From assembly GCA_002363635.1 (NCBI GenBank), contig DEWM01000070.1:1-11915 (forward strand): a stretch of DNA of 11,915 nucleotides, written 5' to 3'. The notes under the pieces were generated by a model that worked only from the letters and a program-made list of their open reading frames with translations, made no database searches and was not told where the DNA came from. Shown one piece after another: positions 7,236 through 11,915 of the stretch (position 1 is the stretch's first letter; each line of letters starts with the position of its first letter). Made by a program: the position numbers and the translations under genes. The stretch is from Caryophanales bacterium UBA3210. GTDB lineage: Bacteria; Bacillota_I; Bacilli_A; RFN20; CAG-449.

Positions 7236-8377
7236 TCATAAATCTTTTGTAATGTTTCTCTAACTTCATTATTTAAAGAAACTAATTCATCCTTTGTTGG
7301 ATGAGGAATATTCTTAAATGTGTTTAAAGCTATTTCTACGTATCTTGCAATATCTAAATATGAAATTTTCTTATCTAAAAATGCATATACCGCCCATTCG
7401 TTTGCCGCATTCAATACACAAGGAGAAGAACCTCCTTCTTCAATTGCTCTAAAAGCAAGCTTAAGACATGGATAGAAATCTAAATCTAATTTTCTAAAAT
7501 GTAATGCTGATAATGTGGATAAATCAAGTGAAGCAGTATTTACTTCGTGTCTATTATTCTCATACATTGCATAAGAAATAGATGTTTTCATATCATTAGG
7601 ACCAATTTCACAACTGAAAGAATTATCAACAAATTCTACTAATGAATGAATTAATGATTCGTCATGAAGAAGAATCTTTACTTGAGATAATGGAAAGTGG
7701 AATAAATGCATAGCTTCTAAAACTTCAAACCCTTTATTCATCATCGTTGCAGAATCAATAGTAATCTTTTTACCCATTGACCAAGATGGATGTTTTAAAG
7801 CTTTTTCTACAGTAACATTCTTTAATTCTTCTTTTGGTAAATCTCTTAATGAACCTCCAGAAGCAGTAATTACTAAATTCTTAACTTCTTCTTTTTTATG
7901 TCCTGCTAAGCATTTACCTAAAGCAGTATGTTCTGAATCAATCGCGTATAAATGTGATTTTGATTTAGTTAAGGCTTCATTAATTAGATCACCACCTACT
8001 ACTAGTGATTCTTTGTTAGATAAAGCTAAATCAATACCTAAAGATATAACTTCTAATGAAGGTAAGAAACCTGCAAAGCCAACTAAAGCGTTAACTACTA
8101 AATTAGGCTTAGATGTTCTAATTAATTCGATTAAACCATTTTCTCCATAGAAAAAAGTAAGGTTAGGATATTCTTTAACAAGAACATCATAATCTTCTTT
8201 TTCTTCTACACATGCATATTTAATGGAAGAAAACTTATTTAAGATTTCTCTAAATTTATTAATATTATGTCCGCAGGCAACTCCAACAAGATAGAAGTCT
8301 TTAGGATTCTCTTCAATAACTTCAAGAGTTTGAGTACCAATAGAACCTGTTGAACCTAAGATAGTAACTGTTTTCAT
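7223..8377 (-). CDS. dxr: 1-deoxy-D-xylulose 5-phosphate reductoisomerase
   Basis: The product has 384 residues, the usual Dxr length. It is a cytosolic enzyme that converts DXP to MEP with NADPH, the first committed step of the MEP isoprenoid pathway and the target of fosmidomycin. Visible motifs: NADPH-binding GSTGSIG (8-14), LSNKESLVV (119-127), metal-binding DSEH (147-150; D147, E149), TASGG (171-175), the flexible loop HPSWSMGKKITIDSATMMNKG (in pieces, 196-216; H196, W199) with E218 as the third metal ligand, and VLNAANE (321-327). All metal and NADPH residues I can place are present. Some normally conserved positions differ: HDES (238-241) where most have HP[QE]S, and GPNDMKTSI (259-267) where most have a Pro in place of Asn and of Ser. 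The ribosome binding site AAAGGAG (8390-8384) is 6 nt from ATG. The gene follows cdsA by 14 bp and overlaps rseP by 1 bp. Confidence 0.97.
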   Translation of the reverse strand: MKTVTILGSTGSIGTQTLEVIEENPKDFYLVGVACGHNINKFREILNKFSSIKYACVEEKEDYDVLVKEYPNLTFFYGENGLIELIRTSKPNLVVNALVGFAGFLPSLEVISLGIDLALSNKESLVVGGDLINEALTKSKSHLYAIDSEHTALGKCLAGHKKEEVKNLVITASGGSLRDLPKEELKNVTVEKALKHPSWSMGKKITIDSATMMNKGFEVLEAMHLFHFPLSQVKILLHDESLIHSLVEFVDNSFSCEIGPNDMKTSISYAMYENNRHEVNTASLDLSTLSALHFRKLDLDFYPCLKLAFRAIEEGGSSPCVLNAANEWAVYAFLDKKISYLDIARYVEIALNTFKNIPHPTKDELVSLNNEVRETLQKIYEGGK

Positions 8378-8391
8378 GTATTTCTCCTTTA

Positions 8392-9498
8392 CTAGAAGAT
8401 GAATACGCCTCCGTTAAAGTATAAGACGTAAGTTAAAATAAATAATGCAACGACAATGGATGTAACTAATAATGAGTCAACTCTATCAAGAACTCCTCCA
8501 TGTCCTGGAAGAACATTACCAAAATCCTTAATGTCGTAATATCTCTTAATTGCACTGAAGATAAAATCACCAAGAGTAGAAACAAATGGCATTAAAATTG
8601 AGAAGAAGACAATTAAATACCAATGTGAAGAATCAAGTACTCCATATAAAAGTGGAATGTTATTAAAGACGATAACTAAACCAAAGATCATCGATAAAAT
8701 ACTTGAAGAAAGAATGCCTCCCCAGAAACCTGCCCATGTTTTATTTGGAGAGATTCTTGGGTTAATTTTATTTTTACCAAATAAGATACCAAATGCATAT
8801 GCACCAATATCAGTACCAAATGTACCAATGACTACATATGTAAAGAGTAATGCTGAACAATAAATACTGCCTCCGTAATTAAAATATGCTCCGCTTACTT
8901 GAACTGACATTGGAGAATATCTTAAGAAGAAGAATGACTGGATACCTAAGATTAATAATAAGGAAGTTCCTGATAAATACCCTACATCTCCAACTGTGAA
9001 ATCATCATATAAAATTGAGAATAGATAAAGTACTAAGATTAAAATCGCAATACCAATTGTAGAGATCTCAATATTTGTAGTTAAAAAGTTATAACCATAT
9101 GAGAAGACAGCAGTTTTAACATTTGCATTATGGTATATTGCTAAATATAAACTCTTAAAATATGGCCAGAATGCTAAAGAAATAGTCATAAGATAAGTAA
9201 AGATATTTACAAACTTTGGATATTTCTTTTTTCTTAAAACGTGAACGAATTCATACATAGCGGCAACTAGGATAACTAATATTGAAGCAAAGAATGAAAA
9301 TTCACCTAAAACTAAACAAGGTACGCATAATAAAAGTAAAACAATAGCAGTGATTGTTCTAATTCTAAAAGACTTCTTTGTCTTTTCAGTAATCTTGTTT
9401 ATTTCAATAGTATGAAACTTGTGTTTTGTGTTGTTAGATTGATTTAGCTCAGGATTATTTTCATTTACCTGAGGACTTTTAATTTCCTTATTATTCAT
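8392..9498 (-). CDS. cdsA: Phosphatidate cytidylyltransferase (CDP-diacylglycerol synthase), N-terminally extended
   Basis: This membrane enzyme makes CDP-diacylglycerol from phosphatidic acid and CTP, the branch point for anionic phospholipids. The C-terminal family signature is complete: SAIKRYYDIKDFGNVLPGHG starting at 315, continuing G-V-L-D-R-V-D to 341 (K318, R319, K324, D325, H333, D338, R339, D341). The upstream conserved block GTDIGAY (228-234) with NKTWAG (252-257) is also present. Many hydrophobic segments occur from residue 48 on. At 368 residues it is about 100 longer than the Bacillus enzyme (about 270). The excess is a hydrophilic, Asn/Lys-rich N-terminal tail (1-45) plus a wider loop region around 110-145 and 190-212. 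The start is supported by AAGAGGA (9513-9507), about 8 nt from ATG. It is the first gene of the second block, directly after a terminator and candidate promoters. The usual upstream neighbour uppS is absent. Confidence 0.95.
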   Translation of the reverse strand: MNNKEIKSPQVNENNPELNQSNNTKHKFHTIEINKITEKTKKSFRIRTITAIVLLLLCVPCLVLGEFSFFASILVILVAAMYEFVHVLRKKKYPKFVNIFTYLMTISLAFWPYFKSLYLAIYHNANVKTAVFSYGYNFLTTNIEISTIGIAILILVLYLFSILYDDFTVGDVGYLSGTSLLLILGIQSFFFLRYSPMSVQVSGAYFNYGGSIYCSALLFTYVVIGTFGTDIGAYAFGILFGKNKINPRISPNKTWAGFWGGILSSSILSMIFGLVIVFNNIPLLYGVLDSSHWYLIVFFSILMPFVSTLGDFIFSAIKRYYDIKDFGNVLPGHGGVLDRVDSLLVTSIVVALFILTYVLYFNGGVFIF

Positions 9499-9520
9499 AA
9501 ATTTATTCCTCTTGATTTTA

Positions 9521-9592
9521 ATTATACTTAAAAAGAACTCAATATTAAATTAGAAAATTTAATATTATATATAAGAGTCCAACATTTAGGAA
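9521..9592 (-). promoter_or_regulatory. Candidate promoter region for cdsA-dxr-rseP-polC-kinase
   Basis: A promoter is expected here because a strong terminator (9597-9628) precedes cdsA. On the minus strand there are two perfect TATAAT boxes, at 9569-9564 and at 9526-9521. Neither has a good -35 at 17 nt: TTCCTA (9592-9587) for the first and TTTAAT (9549-9544) for the second. The first would give a leader of about 58 nt, the second about 15-20 nt. I cannot decide between them by eye. Confidence 0.5.
9541..9566. repeat. AT-only inverted repeat between the two candidate -10 boxes
   Basis: A perfect palindrome has 11-bp arms at 9541-9551 (AATATTAAATT) and 9556-9566 (AATTTAATATT), with a 4-nt spacer AGAA. 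It contains no G or C in the arms. It overlaps one candidate -10 (9564-9569) and one candidate -35 (9544-9549), the place expected of an operator, but base composition alone makes AT palindromes common here. Confidence 0.6.
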
Positions 9593-9596
9593 TTTT

Positions 9597-9628
9597 TTCA
9601 AAATAAAAACCACATCATAAAGATGTGG
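9597..9628 (-). terminator. Intrinsic terminator after frr
   Basis: A 7-bp perfect GC-containing stem lies at 9610-9616 (CCACATC) and 9622-9628 (GATGTGG), with a 5-nt loop. On the minus strand it is followed by TTTTTATTTTG. It begins 16 nt after the frr TAA and separates the pyrH-frr genes from cdsA. Confidence 0.9.
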
Positions 9629-9644
9629 CTGATAGTTTTATAAA

Positions 9645-10190
9645 TTAGATAGTCATGATTTCTTTTTCTTTATCAGCGATAACACCGTCGATAATCTTGT
9701 TGAAATCATCAGTAGCTTTTTGGATGCATTCTTCGTAATGTTTTCTTAAATCTTCTGGAGTTTCTTTATCTTTCTTGATATCGTCCATAAAAGATTGTCT
9801 TACTTTACGGATTGCAACTTTTCCTTCATCACCGTAGCTCTTTGACTGTTTTGCAAGTTCTCTACGTCTTTCTTCTGTTAATGCAGGAATGTTTAATCTA
9901 ACTGAAGTGCCATCATTGATTGGAGCTAAACCTAAATTTGAAGCATTGATTGCTGCAACGATTGATTTAACATCTTCTCTTGAATAAGGCTTAATTAATA
10001 ATTGTCTTGGTTCTGGAACTGAAACTGATGCTAATTGGTTTAATGGTGTTGGTTCGCCATAATAGTCAACTCTAATACCATCAAGTAAAGCAGCAGATGC
10101 TCTACCAGTTCTAATCTGTTTAAGTCTTTCTTTTAATTGTTCGACTTTTTCTTCCATTTCTGCTCTTGCAAGCATTTCGATTTCTTCCAT
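9645..10190 (-). CDS. frr: Ribosome recycling factor
   Basis: The product has 181 residues from the start chosen here (usual length about 185). With EF-G it splits post-termination ribosomes. The family pattern is clear along the whole length: IRTGRASAALLDGIRVDYYG (26-45), PTPLNQLASVSVPEPRQLLI (47-66), a central hinge and beta domain (about 32-105), and TEERRREL (105-112) with the conserved Arg residues in IRKVRQ (R128, R131) of the helical bundle. The frame is open for 32 further codons upstream to an ATG at 10286, but those codons overlap pyrH, do not look like RRF, and lack the expected spacing. The ATG at 10188-10190 gives the normal RRF N-terminus and has AAAGGA (10204-10199) 8 nt upstream. 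It starts 4 bp after the pyrH stop, so coupling is likely. A strong terminator follows it. Confidence 0.96.
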   Translation of the reverse strand: MEEIEMLARAEMEEKVEQLKERLKQIRTGRASAALLDGIRVDYYGEPTPLNQLASVSVPEPRQLLIKPYSREDVKSIVAAINASNLGLAPINDGTSVRLNIPALTEERRRELAKQSKSYGDEGKVAIRKVRQSFMDDIKKDKETPEDLRKHYEECIQKATDDFNKIIDGVIADKEKEIMTI

Positions 10191-10194
10191 TGTG

Positions 10195-10914
10195 TTAGTC
10201 CTTTCTAATAGTTGTACCGAGGTCTTCACCTTCAGCAACTTTCTTGAAATTTGAGGTGTTTGCCATATTGAATACTCGAAGTTCAATGTTTGTATCCATT
10301 AATAAGGCTACAGCAGCATTATCCATTACTTTAAGATTTTTTGCAAGCATGCCACTATATGAAATATCTTTAATTAATGTAGCAGTTTTATCAGTTCTTG
10401 GGTCTGCAGTGAAGACACCTTCAACGCCATTTTTAGCCATTAAAATTGCTTCACAATTAACATCTTTTGCTCTTAATGCAGCAGCAGTATCTGTTGTGAA
10501 GAATGGGTTACCAGTTCCTCCAGCAAAGATAACAACTCTACCTTTTTCTAAATGTCTAATTGCTTTATTTCTGATATATGGTTCACAAACCTGGTTAACA
10601 GCAATTGCACTCATAACACGAGAAATAATTCCAACTTGTGATAATGCTGATTGAATTGCTAAAGCATTCATAATTGTACCAAGCATTCCCATGTAGTCTG
10701 CTGTTGATTTTTCTACGCCAATTGAATCAGCGAGTTTACCTCTCCAAATGTTTCCACCACCAACTACAATACAGATTTGAACACCTGAGTCATAGACTGA
10801 TTTAATTGCTTCTGCAACATCTTTTAAATTAGCTGCATCGAAGATTTCATTTTTATTCTTATCTGCTAATGCTTCACCAGATAATTTAATGAGAACTCTT
10901 TTGTATTTTGCCAT
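10195..10914 (-). CDS. pyrH: UMP kinase (bacterial, amino-acid-kinase fold)
   Basis: The product has 239 residues, the normal length. It is a cytosolic hexameric enzyme that phosphorylates UMP to UDP with ATP and supplies UTP/CTP; it is often allosterically controlled by GTP and UTP. Motifs: KLSGEA (10-15) and VVGGGNIWRG (50-59) for the phosphate-binding loops, DYMGMLGT (73-80) for UMP contact, AGGTGNPFFTTDTAA (131-145) for the acceptor site, and GVFTADP (166-172) for ATP. All key residues I can place are intact. The ribosome binding site AAAGAGG (10930-10924) is 9 nt from ATG. A hairpin terminator (10938-10963) lies between tsf and this gene, with only 23 nt from its end to the ATG, so no separate promoter fits downstream of it. 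The last codons of pyrH contain the frr ribosome binding site. CTP from this step is also a substrate of CdsA in the next block. Confidence 0.98.
   Translation of the reverse strand: MAKYKRVLIKLSGEALADKNKNEIFDAANLKDVAEAIKSVYDSGVQICIVVGGGNIWRGKLADSIGVEKSTADYMGMLGTIMNALAIQSALSQVGIISRVMSAIAVNQVCEPYIRNKAIRHLEKGRVVIFAGGTGNPFFTTDTAAALRAKDVNCEAILMAKNGVEGVFTADPRTDKTATLIKDISYSGMLAKNLKVMDNAAVALLMDTNIELRVFNMANTSNFKKVAEGEDLGTTIRKD
10199..10204 (-). promoter_or_regulatory. Ribosome binding site that fixes the frr start
   Basis: AAAGGA on the minus strand (10204-10199) lies within the last Lys-Asp codons of pyrH, 8 nt before the ATG at 10190. It supports the short RRF start over the upstream in-frame ATG at 10286. 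Confidence 0.75.
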
Positions 10915-10937
10915 AGTATTTTTCCTCTTTAATTCTT

Positions 10938-10963
10938 AAAAAAGCACTCTAAAAAGAGTGCTT
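10938..10963 (-). terminator. Hairpin terminator or attenuator between tsf and pyrH
   Basis: A 9-bp perfect stem lies at 10942-10950 (AAGCACTCT) and 10955-10963 (AGAGTGCTT), with a 4-nt loop. Read on the minus strand it begins 5 nt after the tsf TAA and ends in a run of six T (including the last two stem bases). This is a good intrinsic terminator. No -10/-35 pair is visible between it and pyrH (10915-10937), so it must be leaky or regulated unless pyrH is transcribed from a promoter inside tsf. Confidence 0.85.
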
Positions 10964-10968
10964 AGTTT

Positions 10969-11817
10969 TTATTTCATCTGTGCTGCGACTTCTTCAGCAA
11001 AGTTTTCAACTTTCTTTTCAATACCTTCACCAACTTGGTATCTAACAAACTTGACAACAGTTGCCTTGTTTTCTGTTAAAACCTGTGAAATTGGTTTTGG
11101 ATCGAGTAAATATTCTTGTTTGAGTAATACTGATTCTGCGAAGTGTTTGTTAACTTTGCCTTCGATAATCTTTGCTAATGCTGCTTCTGGCTTGCCAGCG
11201 AGCTTTTCATCATTCTTAGCTGCTTCTGTTTGAACTCTCTTTTCAGCTTCAATAGCATCTGCAGGAATGTCTTTTTCTGAAATGTATAATGGGTTGTTTG
11301 CTGCAATGTGCATAGCTAAACCTTTAGCGAGTTCTTCTGAACCACCTTCGAGTAAAACTAAAACAGAGATTTTGCCACCCATGTGGATGTATGCACCAAA
11401 GTTTTGTGATGCTGTCTTTGTGAAAACTTCTGATCTTCTGTAATCTAATTTTTCACCAATTTTGATTGTAGCTTCTGTGAATAATGGAGCTAAATCTTCT
11501 TTTGATTTGCCTGCTAAAACTTCATCAGCAACATTGTTTACTAATTCTTTAAATGCTGGTGAGTTAGCAACGAAGTCTGTTTCTGAGTTGACTTCAAGAA
11601 TAACTGCTTTATCGCCTTCAGCTTTAACTGATGTTAAACCTTCTGCTGCAATTCTTGTTGACTTCTTTGCAACTTTTGCAATACCTTTTTCTCTTAACCA
11701 ATCGATAGATGCTTCGATATCTTCGTTGTTAGCAAGTAATGCTGCTTTGCAGTCCATCATACCTGCACCAGTACGTTCTCTTAAAACTTTGATTTTTTCA
11801 ATTAAGCTTGATGCCAT
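10969..11817 (-). CDS. tsf: Translation elongation factor Ts
   Basis: The product has 282 residues, within the usual 280-300 range. It is the guanine-nucleotide exchange factor that recycles EF-Tu-GDP. The N-terminal UBA-like module (about 1-50) has the family pattern VLRERTGAGMMDCKAAL (11-27) and DIEASIDWLREKG (33-45). The EF-Tu-contacting TDFVA motif is at 80-84, and the dimerisation core includes YIHMGGKISVLV (143-154). The C-terminal end QVGEGIEKK (261-269) is typical. The start is supported by AAGGAG (11831-11826), 8 nt from ATG, and that site lies within the last sense codons of rpsB. It follows rpsB by 3 bp, and a terminator lies 5 nt after its stop. Confidence 0.98.
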   Translation of the reverse strand: MASSLIEKIKVLRERTGAGMMDCKAALLANNEDIEASIDWLREKGIAKVAKKSTRIAAEGLTSVKAEGDKAVILEVNSETDFVANSPAFKELVNNVADEVLAGKSKEDLAPLFTEATIKIGEKLDYRRSEVFTKTASQNFGAYIHMGGKISVLVLLEGGSEELAKGLAMHIAANNPLYISEKDIPADAIEAEKRVQTEAAKNDEKLAGKPEAALAKIIEGKVNKHFAESVLLKQEYLLDPKPISQVLTENKATVVKFVRYQVGEGIEKKVENFAEEVAAQMK

Positions 11818-11820
11818 AAG

Positions 11821-11915
11821 TTATTCTCCTTTTGATTCTTCTGCTTTTGGAGCAGCTGCTTTCTTTGCAGCTGGTTTTCTTGCTGGTTTCTTTGCTTCTG
11901 CTGGAGCTTCAGTTG
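11821..11915 (-). CDS. rpsB: C-terminal tail of the gene upstream of tsf, very likely ribosomal protein S2 (5' part outside the window)
   Basis: The last 31 codons of a minus-strand gene end at TAA (11823-11821), 3 bp before tsf. The visible peptide is an Ala/Lys/Pro-rich, low-complexity tail (TEAPAEAKKPARKPAAKKAA, then APKAEESKGE) with no S2 core sequence in view. The S2 call rests on the near-universal rpsB-tsf pairing in bacteria, the tight spacing, and the fact that S2 in a number of lineages carries such charged, Ala-rich C-terminal extensions. The AAAAGGAGAA at its end doubles as the tsf ribosome binding site, which suggests coupling of the two genes. Confidence 0.8.
   Translation of the reverse strand, partial: TEAPAEAKKPARKPAAKKAAAPKAEESKGE

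Noticed and set aside
10191..10286. Longer frr frame starting at the ATG at 10286
   Set aside because: The extra 32 codons overlap the pyrH coding sequence and do not resemble the RRF N-terminus. The ATG at 10190 has a ribosome binding site at a normal distance and gives the usual length.
10244..10654. Plus-strand open frame of 136 codons antisense to pyrH
   Set aside because: It is long only because the opposite gene has few complementary stop codons. The opposite strand is an unambiguous UMP kinase and there is no start signal for this frame.
1..11915. CRISPR arrays, transposases, phage genes, tRNA or rRNA
   Set aside because: No direct repeat series, no mobile-element proteins and no tRNA-like cloverleaf were seen. 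Gaps between genes are all under 150 bp and are accounted for by terminators and promoters.

Overview
The window is AT-rich (by eye about one third G+C) and tightly packed. The gene order and the protein families point to a low-GC Firmicute or a relative of the Mollicutes/Erysipelotrichia, such as the Acholeplasma or RF39-like lineages. The strongest pointers are a PolC-type replicative polymerase and the order rpsB-tsf-pyrH-frr-cdsA-dxr-rseP-polC, which is the Bacillus-type translation/lipid/replication cluster. Trp is read from TGG where I checked, and every complete gene reads through without needing TGA as a sense codon, so the standard bacterial code applies. No stop codon in the window is TGA. 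The species cannot be named from this sequence.

Layout, left to right. Positions 1-270 (+) hold the 3' end of an unrecognised gene with a SHOCT-like tail, closed by a hairpin terminator. Everything else is on the minus strand and is transcribed from right to left. In transcription order these are: the last codons of rpsB (ribosomal protein S2, cut by the window edge), tsf (EF-Ts), a hairpin terminator or attenuator, pyrH (UMP kinase), frr (ribosome recycling factor), a strong terminator, a 146-bp spacer with candidate promoters and an AT-only palindrome, cdsA (CDP-diacylglycerol synthase), dxr (DXP reductoisomerase), rseP (site-2 protease), polC (DNA polymerase III alpha, Gram-positive type), a small P-loop kinase of the FlaR/'topology modulation' family, a terminator, and an MgtC/SapB-family membrane protein with its own promoter.

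There appear to be three transcription blocks. Block 1 (rpsB-tsf-[hairpin]-pyrH-frr) covers translation and pyrimidine nucleotide supply. Block 2 (cdsA-dxr-rseP-polC-kinase) covers phospholipid precursor synthesis, the first committed step of MEP isoprenoid synthesis, regulated intramembrane proteolysis and chromosome replication. Its genes are 9-14 bp apart or overlap by 1 bp (dxr/rseP, TAATG), and Shine-Dalgarno sequences lie on or just before upstream stop codons, which suggests translational coupling. Block 3 is the single MgtC-family gene. Its promoter -35 box lies inside the block 2 terminator, and it converges on the plus-strand gene through back-to-back terminators.

The main departures from the textbook Bacillus cluster are the absence of uppS between frr and cdsA and of proS between rseP and polC, and the presence of a P-loop kinase directly behind polC. 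There is no mobile element, CRISPR array, tRNA or rRNA. I see no convincing new multi-gene system. This is mostly a core housekeeping region, and the points of interest are its regulatory architecture and some lineage-specific protein differences.
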